From NCBI GenBank assembly GCA_004555725.1, contig SFHC01000019.1, positions 1 to 32,733 of the forward strand: a stretch of 32,733 bases of DNA. Direction: 5' to 3'. The position numbers and the translations under genes were made by a program. This document shows positions 8,127 to 16,623 of the stretch, one piece after another. The stretch comes from [Eubacterium] saphenum. GTDB taxonomy: Bacteria; Bacillota; Clostridia; Peptostreptococcales; Anaerovoracaceae. Under the pieces are notes generated by a model. The model saw only the letters and a program-made list of their open reading frames with translations, had not been told where the DNA came from and ran no database searches. Each line of letters starts with the position of its first letter. Position 1 is the stretch's first letter.

Positions 8127-8145
8127 TGTGCAGGTCGTGAAGGTC
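8127..8145 (+). repeat. 19-bp iteron-like repeat, copy B
   Basis: TGTGCAGGTCGTGAAGGTC, direct orientation; differs from copy A at two positions. Confidence 0.7.
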
Positions 8146-8205
8146 TACTACTAAAAGTCCTATAAGAGAGTTTTTTGAAAATGCCTTAAAGGGGGTTTAC
8201 GGGAT

Positions 8206-8224
8206 GACTTTCACGACCTGCACA
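8206..8224 (-). repeat. 19-bp iteron-like repeat, copy C (inverted)
   Basis: On the minus strand TGTGCAGGTCGTGAAAGTC, one mismatch to copy B. Copies B and C face each other as an inverted pair about 60 bp apart. Confidence 0.7.
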
Positions 8225-8250
8225 CCTGAAAACTTTGATGGAGGTTAGCG

Positions 8251-8532
8251 ATGCGTGAAAAGGTCATAGAGCAGAAGCTGGTCGCTGAGGTTAAAAAGCG
8301 CGGCGGTATCTGTCCGAAGTGGGTGTCCCCAGGATTTGATGGGATGCCCGACCGGATCGTCTTGCTGCCGGGCAGGCACTTCGGACTGGTGGAGGTCAAG
8401 GCTCCGGGTGAACGTCCGAGACCGCTGCAGGTTTCACGGCACCGGCTTCTGATGAGATTAGGCTTCCGGGTTTATGTACTGGATGATCCGGAGCAGATTG
8501 GAGGAATACTGGATGAAATACAATCCACATGA
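8251..8532 (+). CDS. VRR-NUC domain nuclease
   Basis: 93 aa, the usual size of stand-alone phage VRR-NUC proteins. Start has GGAGG 7 nt upstream. The PD-(D/E)XK core is complete: Glu7, GFDGMPDRIVL with Asp34, then GLVEVKAPG with Glu48-x-Lys50, and Gln60 in the following helix. The family includes Holliday-junction or flap nucleases, and phage members nearly always sit beside a SNF2 helicase, as here. It probably resolves branched replication or recombination intermediates. Its last 20 nt overlap the helicase start, which suggests coupled translation. Confidence 0.92.
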   Translation: MREKVIEQKLVAEVKKRGGICPKWVSPGFDGMPDRIVLLPGRHFGLVEVKAPGERPRPLQVSRHRLLMRLGFRVYVLDDPEQIGGILDEIQST

Positions 8533-9889
8533 ATATCAGAAATATGCGATCAATTTCATAAAGGAACATCCCATAGCGGCGATCCTGTTGGACATGGGTA
8601 TGGGCAAGACCAGCATTGTACTGGCGGCGCTTAATGAGTTGATGTTTGAAAGCTTTGAGGTTACGAAGGTGCTGATTATCGCACCACTTCGAGTGGCGAA
8701 GCATACCTGGTCTGCAGAAATACAGAAATGGGATCAGCTGCGTGGGCTTCGGTACTCCATAGCAGTTGGCACTGCAGCAGAGAGGATGAAAGCTCTTCAG
8801 GCGGATGCGGACATTTACATTATCAACAGAGAGAATGTTCCCTGGCTGATCGAGAAGAGCGGGCTGCCGTTTGACTACGATATGGTGGTAATCGATGAGC
8901 TGTCATCCTTCAAGAACTGGCAGGCGAAGAGGTTCAAGGCACTGATGAAGGTAAGACCGAGAGTGAAAAGGATTGTGGGCTTGACTGGAACACCTTCCAG
9001 CAACGGTTTGATGGATCTCTTTGCAGAATACAAGGTGCTGGATATGGGTGAGAGGCTGGGAAGGTTCATCAGCCAGTACAGGGTTGAGTATTTCGTACCG
9101 GATCAGACAAACGGTCCGATCGTTTACAGCTACCGGCTCCGGAAAGGTGCTGATAAGAGGATTTATGACAGGATCTCCGATATCACGATTTCCATGAAGG
9201 GAACCGACCACCTGCAGATGCCGGAACTGATCAACTCTGAATATCCCGTGTATCTGGATGAGGATGAGCGTGCGAAGTACGAGGCGATGGCCAGTGACCT
9301 GGTGATCAATCTTCCGGGTGGAGAGGTGACAGCTGCAAATGCTGCGACGCTTTCCGGGAAGCTGACACAGATGGCCAACGGTGCTGTCTATTCCGATGCC
9401 GGCGGTATCGAGTTCATTCATGATAAGAAGCTGGATGCCTTGGAGGATATCATCGAGGCGGCAAACGGGAAGAGCATTCTGGTGGCGTATTGGTACAAGC
9501 ACGATCTGACAAGGATCATCGACAGGCTGGAAGCCCTAGGTGTGAAGTACGGAAAGCTGGATACGGATCAGAGCATTGAGGACTGGAATGCAGGAAGACT
9601 GGAGGTAGGACTGATACATCCGGCTTCTGCAGGACACGGACTGAATCTTCAGAGCGGCGGCAATACGTTGGTGTGGTTCGGAATGATCTGGAGCCTGGAG
9701 CTTTACCAGCAGACGGTAGCCAGGTTATGGAGGCAGGGTCAGGAATCCGGAACAGTCGTGGTGCAGCATATTATTACAGCCGATTCGATTGATGAGCGAA
9801 TCATGAAGGCACTTCACGCAAAGGGCAATACGCAGGCCAGACTGATCGATGCCGTGAAAGCGGAGGTAAGTGCCTATGGCAGGAAATAA
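8513..9889 (+). CDS. SNF2-family DNA helicase/translocase
   Basis: 458 aa from the ATG at 8513, which has GGAGGA 7 nt ahead; an upstream in-frame ATG at 8474 lacks a site and would overlap the nuclease gene much further. Motif I LLDMGMGKTS (25-34), motif Ia IIAPLRVAKHTW, motif II VIDELSSF (DELS, 128-131), motif III GLTGTPSSN, motif V GHGLNLQSG and motif VI QQTVARLWRQGQ are all present. It is an ATP-driven dsDNA translocase of the compact phage type, lacking extra domains, and probably works with the VRR-NUC nuclease upstream during replication or repair. Confidence 0.94.
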   Translation: MKYNPHEYQKYAINFIKEHPIAAILLDMGMGKTSIVLAALNELMFESFEVTKVLIIAPLRVAKHTWSAEIQKWDQLRGLRYSIAVGTAAERMKALQADADIYIINRENVPWLIEKSGLPFDYDMVVIDELSSFKNWQAKRFKALMKVRPRVKRIVGLTGTPSSNGLMDLFAEYKVLDMGERLGRFISQYRVEYFVPDQTNGPIVYSYRLRKGADKRIYDRISDITISMKGTDHLQMPELINSEYPVYLDEDERAKYEAMASDLVINLPGGEVTAANAATLSGKLTQMANGAVYSDAGGIEFIHDKKLDALEDIIEAANGKSILVAYWYKHDLTRIIDRLEALGVKYGKLDTDQSIEDWNAGRLEVGLIHPASAGHGLNLQSGGNTLVWFGMIWSLELYQQTVARLWRQGQESGTVVVQHIITADSIDERIMKALHAKGNTQARLIDAVKAEVSAYGRK

Positions 9890-10160
9890 AAATCTGGCAG
9901 AGGATCCGTATGAGCGATTAGCAAATGCAATCATTCTGCAGGCAGTCGCTGATTACAGGGTGGCATTTAAGAAGATCAAGGCACATCCGAAGGATCGAAA
10001 AGCGATAGATGAGGCCTTGGAGGTCGAGAGGTTCTTTCGTTCCGGCTGGTACAGCCAGCTGACAAGCGTGGACGGGGAATACCTGATCAAGAGGCTTCAG
10101 GACGAAGTGAGACAATCAGAGTCAATCCGAGGGAGAAAAAATAAATCCAATCGGAGGTAG
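9876..10160 (+). CDS. Hypothetical phage protein
   Basis: 94 aa. The ATG at 9876 is preferred over a GTG at 9870 because GGAGG (9862-9866) is then at a normal distance. It overlaps the helicase end by 14 nt. The protein is alpha-helical and charged, with 'AIDEALEVERFFRSGWYSQL' in the middle and a basic tail (RGRKNKSNRR) that could bind nucleic acid. Similar small proteins are commonly found between the SNF2 helicase and the ArpU/DUF1492 regulator in clostridial phages, but I know of no function. The next gene follows after 3 nt. Confidence 0.75.
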   Translation: MAGNKNLAEDPYERLANAIILQAVADYRVAFKKIKAHPKDRKAIDEALEVERFFRSGWYSQLTSVDGEYLIKRLQDEVRQSESIRGRKNKSNRR

Positions 10161-10163
10161 CTT

Positions 10164-10595
10164 ATGAACAGACATCAGCAGGAAGCCAAGAAATATTTAT
10201 CACAGGCTTTTGGTCTGAACCAGCGGATCGAGAGCAAGCTGGGACAGATCGAAGATCTTCATGACCTGGCCACCAAAGCAACGGTGACATATTCGGATAT
10301 GCCGAAGAACCCGAACAGGGATGGTTCCAGAATGGAGGATGCCATTATAAAAATCATCGACCTGGAGAATGAAATCAATCAGGATATGATGAAGCTTGTG
10401 GAACTGAAGAAGGATATCATCCGTAGGATCAAAGCAGTGGAGAGCGCAGAGCTTCAGACAATACTGGAACTGCGATACCTGTCCTATATGAGATGGGAAG
10501 AGATCGCCATTGAGCTTGGTTACGGAATCGATAATGTATTCCGCCTTCACAGGAATGCCCTGGATGAAATAACGATTCCGGAAACAATACAGTAA
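10164..10595 (+). CDS. DUF1492/ArpU-like sigma factor-type late transcription regulator
   Basis: 143 aa with GGAGG 6-7 nt before the ATG. The N-terminal half is a helical coiled-coil-like region (residues 5-85: 'NQRIESKLGQIEDLHDLA', 'DLENEINQDMMKLVELKK'). The C-terminal part is a sigma-70 region 4-like helix-turn-helix: LELRYLSYMRWEEIAIELGY then DNVFRLHRNALDEI. This matches DUF1492 proteins and, more loosely, ArpU/RinA-type regulators that turn on late packaging and structural genes. Position, directly before a terminator and the HNH/terminase block, fits that role. Confidence 0.85.
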   Translation: MNRHQQEAKKYLSQAFGLNQRIESKLGQIEDLHDLATKATVTYSDMPKNPNRDGSRMEDAIIKIIDLENEINQDMMKLVELKKDIIRRIKAVESAELQTILELRYLSYMRWEEIAIELGYGIDNVFRLHRNALDEITIPETIQ

Positions 10596-10658
10596 AATCA
10601 AGTTCGATACAGTAAGCCTATGTGATAATGTTAAACTGGCAAAAGCGAAAGATGAGAG

Positions 10659-10693
10659 AGCCGTTGCGGAGCAAAATACCGTGGCGGCTTTTT
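10659..10693 (+). terminator. Rho-independent terminator before the packaging genes
   Basis: AGCCGTTGCGG (10659-10669) pairs over 11 positions, three of them G-U, with CCGTGGCGGCT (10679-10689), with a 9-nt loop and TTTTT. It closes the early operon after the late regulator. Confidence 0.8.
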
Positions 10694-10715
10694 CTATGGG
10701 AAAGAAGGTGGAATG

Positions 10716-11081
10716 ATGCCAAGGAAACCGAAGCATCCATGCTCTTATCCCGGATGCCCGAAGCTGACAGACAAACGGTTCTGTGAAGAGCATGAGAAGC
10801 TGAGCAACAGCAACTATGAGAAGTACGGCAGAGATAAGTCTACGAAGAAGAGATACGGTCGTGCATGGAAGAGGATCCGTGACAAGTATGCTGCGGAGCA
10901 TCCCTTCTGTGAGCTGTGTTTTGAACGTGGAATTATCGTGCCTACTGAAGAGATCCATCACAAGCTGCCTCTGAGTGAAGGTGGTACGCACGATCGAAGT
11001 AACCTGATCGCGTTGTGCAAGTCGTGTCACTCAACCATACACGCGAAGAGAGGGGACTATTGGGGAAACCATCGCGGGTAG
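10716..11081 (+). CDS. HNH endonuclease next to terminase
   Basis: 121 aa from the second of two adjacent ATGs (10713 and 10716); AAGGTGG is better spaced to the second. N-terminal Cys/His cluster (HPCSYPGCPK, RFCEEH), then a Zn-HNH core: CELC (Cys65, Cys68), EIHHKLPLSEGG (His81, His82), DRSNLIALCKSC with Asn96, Cys101 and Cys104, and His109. HNH proteins encoded just before terS in HK97-type cos phages (HK97 gp74 is the model) assist terminase in cutting at cos. The probable cos site begins immediately after its stop codon. Confidence 0.93.
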   Translation: MPRKPKHPCSYPGCPKLTDKRFCEEHEKLSNSNYEKYGRDKSTKKRYGRAWKRIRDKYAAEHPFCELCFERGIIVPTEEIHHKLPLSEGGTHDRSNLIALCKSCHSTIHAKRGDYWGNHRG

Positions 11082-11153
11082 GGGCGGGTGAAATCTCTAC
11101 AGGTACGGCTCCCAGGGAACGGCGCGGGGGTCACGCGTGCAAAATCGCGAAAT
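11082..11153 (+). other. Probable cos packaging site
   Basis: The gap between the HNH gene and terS contains GGGCGGGTGAAATCTCTAC followed by a very G/C-rich core GGCGCGGGGGTCACGCGTGC (11121-11140) and AAAATCGCGAAATG. From memory, this string is strongly conserved at the same place in many HNH-type cos phages of Firmicutes and Actinobacteria. The CGCG...CGCG symmetry suits a terminase nick site. The exact cut position cannot be read from the sequence. Confidence 0.65.
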
Positions 11154-11190
11154 GAAAAGTGAAATTTGGAAGGAAGGAGGGCGATGCTCT

Positions 11191-11661
11191 ATGGCTGGAA
11201 GAAAGCCAAAGCCTACAGCGGTAAAAAAGCTGGAAGGCAATCCGGGAAAGAGAAAACTGAACACAAAAGAACCGAATCCGGGTAAGGGAATGCCCGACTG
11301 CCCTGCATGGTTATTGCCGGAAGCGAAGACAGAATGGATCCGGTTATCGGAAAAACTTAATCAGATGGGAGTGCTTACGGAGATTGATCGGTCTGCATTT
11401 GCAGCCTATTGTCAGTCCTATGCCAGATGGAAAGAGGCTCAGGAGCACATCAATTCCGAGGGTGCTACCTATGAAACGGAGAATGGTATGCAGAGACCGA
11501 ATCCGTGGGTTGCGATCTGTAACACGGAACAGCGGCTGATGATGCAGGCAGCATCTGAGTTTGGTCTGACTCCATCTGCCAGATCGAGGATCATGGCGGC
11601 ATCTGGTGTCGGCAAGGACGAAGAAGATGAGATGGAGGCATTACTTGGGGGTGAGGCTTAA
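11191..11661 (+). CDS. terS: Terminase small subunit, P27 family
   Basis: 156 aa from MAGRKPKPTAVKKLEGNPGK, the typical start of P27-family small terminases. A longer frame to 11137 would run into the cos region, while GGAGG lies about 10-11 nt before the chosen ATG. The basic N-terminus followed by 'CPAWLLPEAKTEWIRLSEKL', 'AFAAYCQSYARWKEAQ' and 'SEFGLTPSARSRI' follows the family pattern. It recognises the cos DNA and hands it to the large subunit. The TAA shares one base with the ATG of terL. Confidence 0.92.
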   Translation: MAGRKPKPTAVKKLEGNPGKRKLNTKEPNPGKGMPDCPAWLLPEAKTEWIRLSEKLNQMGVLTEIDRSAFAAYCQSYARWKEAQEHINSEGATYETENGMQRPNPWVAICNTEQRLMMQAASEFGLTPSARSRIMAASGVGKDEEDEMEALLGGEA

Positions 11662-13286
11662 TGGCGGAGAGAAGACCTGCGGGTTATCCGAAGCTGAAGA
11701 ATTATAAGCCGTCGAGATTTATGCTTCCGACATCTCATTATGATAAAGCGAAGGCTGACAGAGCTGTGAAGTTCATTGAGAACCTGTGCCACACCAAAGG
11801 CAAATGGGCAGGCAAGCGTTTCTGGCTGCTTCCCTGGCAGGAACAGCTGATACGAGACATCTTCGGAATCGTCAAACCTGACGGGTACCGGCAGTTCCGG
11901 ACAGCATTTGTTGAAATATGCAAGAAGGTAGGTAAGAGCGAATTGGCAGCAGCCGTCGCTCTTTATCTTTTATATGCAGATAACGAACCATCGGCTGAGG
12001 TCTATGGCGCTGCGGCTGACAGGCAGCAGGCCAGCATCGTTTTCGATGTGGCAAGACAGATGGTGGAGATGTCGCCGGCACTTCTGAAACGGTCGAAGCT
12101 GATGACGGCAACAAAAAGAATAGTAAACTACGGAAATTCAGGATATTACCAGGTGCTCAGTGCAGAGGTCGGGGGTAAGCACGGATTTTCGGTAAGCGGC
12201 TTGGTGTTTGATGAGATCCATACACAGCCGAACAGACAGCTGTATGATGTTCTGACAAAGGGATCATCGGATGCCAGACAGAATCCGCTGCATTTCATTA
12301 TCACCACGGCAGGTACCGACAGACATTCCATTGCGTATGAGCTTCATACGAAGGCGGTGGACATTCTGGAAGGCCGGCGAGTGGATCCGACTTTCTATCC
12401 GGTGGTCTATGGACTGAAGGATGATGAGGACTGGGAGGATGAAGTGAACTGGTACAAGGTAAATCCTTCGCTGGGCTATACGGTTGATATCGAAAGGCTC
12501 AGGGATGCCTACCGGGAAGCAAAACAGAATCCGGCAGACGAAGTGACCTTCAAGTGGCTGAGGCTGAATATGTGGGTTTCAAGTACCGTGGCATGGATAC
12601 CGGATGCGATATTCATGAAGGGTAACGAAGAGATTGATCTGGCCGCGCTGGAAGGCAGGGACTGTTACGGCGGTCTGGACTTATCCAGCACAGGAGATAT
12701 CACCGCTCTGGTTCTGATGTTTCCTCCGAGGGATGAGGATGAGAAGTATATCCTTCTTCCGTTCTTCTGGGTGCCGGAAGAAACGATACCGCAGAGAGTG
12801 AAGGCAGCATCCGTTCCGTATGACATCTGGGAGAAGCAGGGATACCTGTTATCGACTGAAGGAAATGTGATTCATTATGACTTCATTGAGAAGTTCATCA
12901 ATGATCTGGCGGAGAAATACCACATTTGTGAAATCGCGGTGGACAGATGGAACGCCACACAGATGATCCAGAATCTGGAAGGTGACGGATTCACGATGGT
13001 TCCGTTCGGTCAGGGCTTTGCTTCGATGTCCGGTCCAACGAAAGATTTTTATCGTCTGCTCATGGAAGGACAGATCATTCACGGAGGGCATCCGGTTCTC
13101 AGGTGGGTGGCTGGCAACGTGGTGGTCGATACGGATCCTGCCGGAAACATCAAGGTAACGAAGGCAAAGTCAAAAGAGAAGATTGACGGCATTGTGGCTG
13201 CAATCATGGCACTTGACCGGTGCATACGCAATCAGACGGAGCCGCAGGGTAGTGTTTATGATGAGCGCGGATTACTTGTATTTTGA
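11661..13286 (+). CDS. terL: Terminase large subunit, Terminase_1/HK97-like
   Basis: 541 aa, full length. N-terminal packaging ATPase: Walker A-type loop EICKKVGKSE (85-94), Walker B GLVFDEIH with Asp184 and Glu185, and coupling motif FIITTAGTD (212-220). C-terminal RNase H-like nuclease: first metal Asp340 in GGLDLSSTGDIT, then AVDRWNATQM, and a last acidic residue in KIDGIVAAIMALDR. It is the motor that fills the prohead and cuts concatemers at cos. It starts on the terS stop codon (one-base overlap), so the two are translated together. Confidence 0.96.
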   Translation: MAERRPAGYPKLKNYKPSRFMLPTSHYDKAKADRAVKFIENLCHTKGKWAGKRFWLLPWQEQLIRDIFGIVKPDGYRQFRTAFVEICKKVGKSELAAAVALYLLYADNEPSAEVYGAAADRQQASIVFDVARQMVEMSPALLKRSKLMTATKRIVNYGNSGYYQVLSAEVGGKHGFSVSGLVFDEIHTQPNRQLYDVLTKGSSDARQNPLHFIITTAGTDRHSIAYELHTKAVDILEGRRVDPTFYPVVYGLKDDEDWEDEVNWYKVNPSLGYTVDIERLRDAYREAKQNPADEVTFKWLRLNMWVSSTVAWIPDAIFMKGNEEIDLAALEGRDCYGGLDLSSTGDITALVLMFPPRDEDEKYILLPFFWVPEETIPQRVKAASVPYDIWEKQGYLLSTEGNVIHYDFIEKFINDLAEKYHICEIAVDRWNATQMIQNLEGDGFTMVPFGQGFASMSGPTKDFYRLLMEGQIIHGGHPVLRWVAGNVVVDTDPAGNIKVTKAKSKEKIDGIVAAIMALDRCIRNQTEPQGSVYDERGLLVF

Positions 13287-13303
13287 CGAAGGAGGGAATT
13301 GTG

Positions 13304-14647
13304 ATGGGAATACTGAGCGGTCTGTTTCGGAGCAGAGATAAGCCTACAGATAGGACAGCAGGAAGCAGCTACAGCTTCTTTCTGGGAGGTACTTCGAGTG
13401 GCAAGTATGTGACAGAACGGTCTGCAATGCAGATGACGGCGGTGTACTGCTGTGTGAGGATCCTGTCAGAGGCGGTGGCGAGCCTGCCATTACAATTTTA
13501 CAGATATACCGATGATGGCGGTAAGGAGAAAGCGGTGGAACATCCGCTTTATTTTTTGCTCCATGATGAGCCGAATCCGGAGATGACTTCCTTCATCTTC
13601 AGGGAGACATTGATGACGCACCTGCTTCTGTGGGGAAATGCGTATTCGCAGATCATCCGCAACGGCAAGGGTGAAGTTGTGGCTTTGTATCCGCTGATGC
13701 CGGATCGGATGAAGGTGGATCGTGATGAGCACGGAAGGCTTTATTACGAATACACCGTCTATGATTCGGACGATGTGGACGGAAGAAAAGGCACCAACAA
13801 GGTTGGAAGGACAGTAAGGCTCCAGCCTCATGATGTGCTGCATATTCCGGGGCTTGGCTTTGACGGTCTGGTTGGCTATTCACCGATTGCAATGGCGAAG
13901 AATGCGATCGGCCTGGCAATCGCTACGGAAGAATACGGCAGTAAGTTCTTTGCAAACGGCGCTGCTCCTTCCGGCGTGCTGGAGCATCCGGGAACCATTA
14001 AGGATCCGAGCAAGGTGAGGGAAAGTTGGCAGGCTACCTTCGGAGGAAGCGGCAATGCGAATAAGATTGCTGTTTTGGAAGAGGGCATGAAGTACACGCC
14101 GATTTCCATTTCACCGGAGCAGGCCCAGTTCCTAGAGACACGGAAGTTCCAGATCGATGAAATCGCAAGGATCTTCCGTGTGCCGCCTCATATGATCGGT
14201 GACTTGGAGAAGTCCAGTTTCAACAACATTGAGCAGCAGTCGCTGGAATTTGTGAAGTACACGCTGGATCCCTGGGTAAGCCGCTGGGAGCAGGCAATGG
14301 TGAGAGCATTGCTGACTCCGGATGAGAAGAAGAAATACTTCTTCAAGTTTAATGTGGACGGCCTGCTCAGAGGTGATTACCAGAGCAGGATGAACGGCTA
14401 TGCGACAGCCAGACAGAACGGCTGGATGTCGGCCAATGATATCCGAGAGCTGGAGAACCTGGACAGGATCCCGGCGGAACAGGGCGGTGATCTGTACCTG
14501 ATCAATGGAAATATGACGAAGCTGGAGGATGCCGGGATATTTGCGGCAGGCAACAACGGAAAGGAGGAAGGAGATTCCGATGAAGAAGTTTTGGAACTGG
14601 AAAAGCAGGAAGATCAGAGACCAGGCTTCAGGCGAAGAGGTCAATGA
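13304..14647 (+). CDS. Portal protein, HK97 family
   Basis: 447 aa from MGILSGLFRS; AAGGAGGG sits about 8 nt upstream, whereas the longer frame begins with a TTG inside terL. Landmarks of the HK97-type portal: SAMQMTAVYCCVRILSEAVA, 'PLYFLLHDEPNPEMT', 'LLWGNAYSQIIRNGKGEV', 'DVLHIPGLGFDGLVGYSP', 'IARIFRVPPHMIGDLEKSS' and 'NIEQQSLEFVKYTLDPWVSRWEQ'. It forms the dodecameric channel at the capsid vertex. Its 3' end overlaps the protease gene by 68 nt in another frame, a common compact arrangement. Confidence 0.96.
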   Translation: MGILSGLFRSRDKPTDRTAGSSYSFFLGGTSSGKYVTERSAMQMTAVYCCVRILSEAVASLPLQFYRYTDDGGKEKAVEHPLYFLLHDEPNPEMTSFIFRETLMTHLLLWGNAYSQIIRNGKGEVVALYPLMPDRMKVDRDEHGRLYYEYTVYDSDDVDGRKGTNKVGRTVRLQPHDVLHIPGLGFDGLVGYSPIAMAKNAIGLAIATEEYGSKFFANGAAPSGVLEHPGTIKDPSKVRESWQATFGGSGNANKIAVLEEGMKYTPISISPEQAQFLETRKFQIDEIARIFRVPPHMIGDLEKSSFNNIEQQSLEFVKYTLDPWVSRWEQAMVRALLTPDEKKKYFFKFNVDGLLRGDYQSRMNGYATARQNGWMSANDIRELENLDRIPAEQGGDLYLINGNMTKLEDAGIFAAGNNGKEEGDSDEEVLELEKQEDQRPGFRRRGQ

Positions 14648-15356
14648 AAGGGTGCTTTTCCTGAATGGAACCATAGCAGAAGAGAGCTGGTTTGACGATG
14701 ATGTCACACCAGCTCTTTTTAGAGAAGAGCTGAATGCCGGGACAGGGAACATCACGGTCTGGATCAACAGTCCGGGCGGCGACTGTGTGGCGGCAGCTCA
14801 GATCTACAACATGCTGATGGACTATAAGGGCGATGTCACGGTGAAGATCGATGGCATTGCGGCATCGGCGGCAAGCGTGATCGCGATGGCAGGGACGAAG
14901 GTGCTCATGAGTCCTGTGAGCATGATGATGATCCACAATCCGGCCACAATCGCTTTTGGTGATACGGCGGAGATGCAGAAGGCAATCAACATGCTGGCTG
15001 AAGTGAAGGAATCCATCATGAATGCCTATGAGATCAAGACCGGCATGAGCAGGACGAAGATATCACATCTGATGGATGCGGAAACCTGGATGGACGCGCA
15101 CAAGGCAGTGGAGCTGGGATTTGCGGATGATGTGCTGCAGAGGACAGATACATCGGAAGCAGATGATCTGGAAACACCTGAGGTGTCGATGCTCTATTCC
15201 AGGGCGGCGGTGACTAATTCGCTGATGGATAAGATCGCGGCGAAATGTCACATCAAGGCACCGGACAATGGTGCAGCAACTGAACAGACAACGGATAACG
15301 GGCGTTCCTGTGATGAGATCAGGGAACGCCTGAACTTTATCAAGAGATTCATTTAA
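14580..15356 (+). CDS. ClpP-type prohead protease
   Basis: 258 aa starting at MKKFWNWKSRK, with AAGGAGGAAGGAG upstream. The ClpP/crotonase fold is clear: ITVWINSPGGDCVAAAQIYN, nucleophile Ser96 in DGIAASAASVIA, catalytic His119 in MMMIHNPAT, and an Asp in the DAETWMDAHKAVELGFAD segment (residues 166-172). It cleaves the scaffolding N-terminal region of the capsid protein during maturation. Position between portal and capsid is canonical. The C-terminal 50 residues after 'YSRAAVTNSLMDKIA' are variable in the family. Confidence 0.94.
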   Translation: MKKFWNWKSRKIRDQASGEEVNERVLFLNGTIAEESWFDDDVTPALFREELNAGTGNITVWINSPGGDCVAAAQIYNMLMDYKGDVTVKIDGIAASAASVIAMAGTKVLMSPVSMMMIHNPATIAFGDTAEMQKAINMLAEVKESIMNAYEIKTGMSRTKISHLMDAETWMDAHKAVELGFADDVLQRTDTSEADDLETPEVSMLYSRAAVTNSLMDKIAAKCHIKAPDNGAATEQTTDNGRSCDEIRERLNFIKRFI

Positions 15357-15370
15357 GGAGGAATCGAGCT

Positions 15371-16555
15371 ATGACTATCAAAGATATGATCGAGAAGAGA
15401 GCGAAGGTGTGGGAAACTGCGAAGAACTTTGTGGATACCCACGAGAATGAGAACGGCGTTCTGTCTGCGGAGGATAACGCGACTTACAGCCGTATGGAGC
15501 AGGAAATTGAGGATCTGACTGCGGCGATCGACCGTCAGCAGAGAGCTGAGGCAAGGGAGGCGGCGCTGAATCAGCCTATCAACACTCCTCTTACTGGAAG
15601 ACCGGCAAAGCAGGTGGAGGAAAAGACCGGCCGTGCTTCCAATGCGTACAAGGAAGATTTCGGAGCCCATCTCCGTGGTAAGAGACTTGTTCATAACGTC
15701 CTTTCCGAGGGTGTGCAGGCAGACGGCGGCTACCTTGTGCCGGAAGAGTTCGATCGTCAGATCGTGACCGGTCTGGATGAGGCAAACGTGGTGAGGGGTC
15801 TTGCGAAGGTCATCACTACCAGCGCTGAGAGAAAGATCCCGGTTGCGGCTACTCACTCTACCGCACAGTGGACGGCGGAGAACGGTGCTTATACAGAGAG
15901 CGGTCCTACTTTCGACCAGAAGACCATTGATGCCTTCAAGCTGACTGACCTTGTGAAGGTTTCCATCGAGCTTTTGCAGGATTCCATGTTTGACCTGGAG
16001 TCTTACATTGCCGGTGAGTTCGCAAGGGCATTCGGTATTGCTGAGGAAGAGGCTTTCTGTGTCGGTACCGGAACCGGACAGCCTACAGGTATCTTCACTG
16101 CGAACGGCGGAACCGTAGGCGTGACTGCGGCAAGCGCAACGGCGATCACGGCGGATGAGCTGATCAACCTGATTTATTCGCTGAAGAGCCCTTACCGCAG
16201 AAATGCGAAGTTCCTTATGAACGACGCGACGGTATCCATGATCCGTAAGCTGAAGGACAAGAACGATGCTTATCTCTGGCAGCCTTCCCTTCAGGCAGGT
16301 GAGCCTGACAAGCTTCTGGGCTATGACCTTTACACCAGTCCATATGTACCGGTTGCGGCTTCGGGTGCGCTGACTGTAGCATTCGGGGATTTCAAGAATT
16401 ATTGGATTGCTGACAGATCCGGCAGAACGGTTCAGAGGCTCAATGAGCTCTACAGCACCAACGGCCAGGTCGGCTTTGTTGCGACGGAGCGTGTTGACGG
16501 CAAGGTGATCCTTCCGGAAGGTATCCAGCTCCTGAAGATGAAGACAAGCGCCTGA
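15371..16555 (+). CDS. Major capsid protein, HK97 fold
   Basis: 394 aa; AAGGAGG is 8 nt before the ATG. Residues 1 to about 105 are the coiled-coil scaffolding delta domain (MTIKDMIEKRAKVWETAKNF ... LTAAIDRQQRAEAREAALN) that the ClpP-like protease removes. The mature part has 'GGYLVPEEFDRQIVTGLDEA', 'KLTDLVKVSIELLQDS', the 'CVGTGTGQPTGIFTANGG' strand and 'KFLMNDATVSMIRKLKD', all typical of HK97-type major capsid proteins. Codon use is highly biased, as expected for the most abundant virion protein. A terminator hairpin follows, as often seen after capsid genes. Confidence 0.96.
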   Translation: MTIKDMIEKRAKVWETAKNFVDTHENENGVLSAEDNATYSRMEQEIEDLTAAIDRQQRAEAREAALNQPINTPLTGRPAKQVEEKTGRASNAYKEDFGAHLRGKRLVHNVLSEGVQADGGYLVPEEFDRQIVTGLDEANVVRGLAKVITTSAERKIPVAATHSTAQWTAENGAYTESGPTFDQKTIDAFKLTDLVKVSIELLQDSMFDLESYIAGEFARAFGIAEEEAFCVGTGTGQPTGIFTANGGTVGVTAASATAITADELINLIYSLKSPYRRNAKFLMNDATVSMIRKLKDKNDAYLWQPSLQAGEPDKLLGYDLYTSPYVPVAASGALTVAFGDFKNYWIADRSGRTVQRLNELYSTNGQVGFVATERVDGKVILPEGIQLLKMKTSA

Positions 16556-16575
16556 TCGTAAGCAGATGTAACTAT

Positions 16576-16609
16576 GAGGCGGTGGGAAGTTCCTGCCGCC
16601 TCTGTTTTT
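16576..16609 (+). terminator. Rho-independent terminator after the capsid gene
   Basis: GAGGCGG (16576-16582) pairs with CCGCCTC (16596-16602), extended by G-U pairs, followed by TTTTT at 16605-16609. It could lower transcription of the connector genes relative to the capsid gene. Confidence 0.75.
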
Positions 16610-16623
16610 AAGGGGTGATTTCT

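Larger units (their letters stand above)
8052..8250. other. Repeat-rich intergenic region, candidate replication origin
   Basis: No gene is visible in these 199 bp. They hold three copies of a 19-bp sequence, two direct and one inverted, around an A/T-rich core with short T/A runs (8111-8190). Position immediately after the primase-helicase and before the nuclease/helicase genes fits an iteron-type origin or operator. The function is inferred from structure only. Confidence 0.5.
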
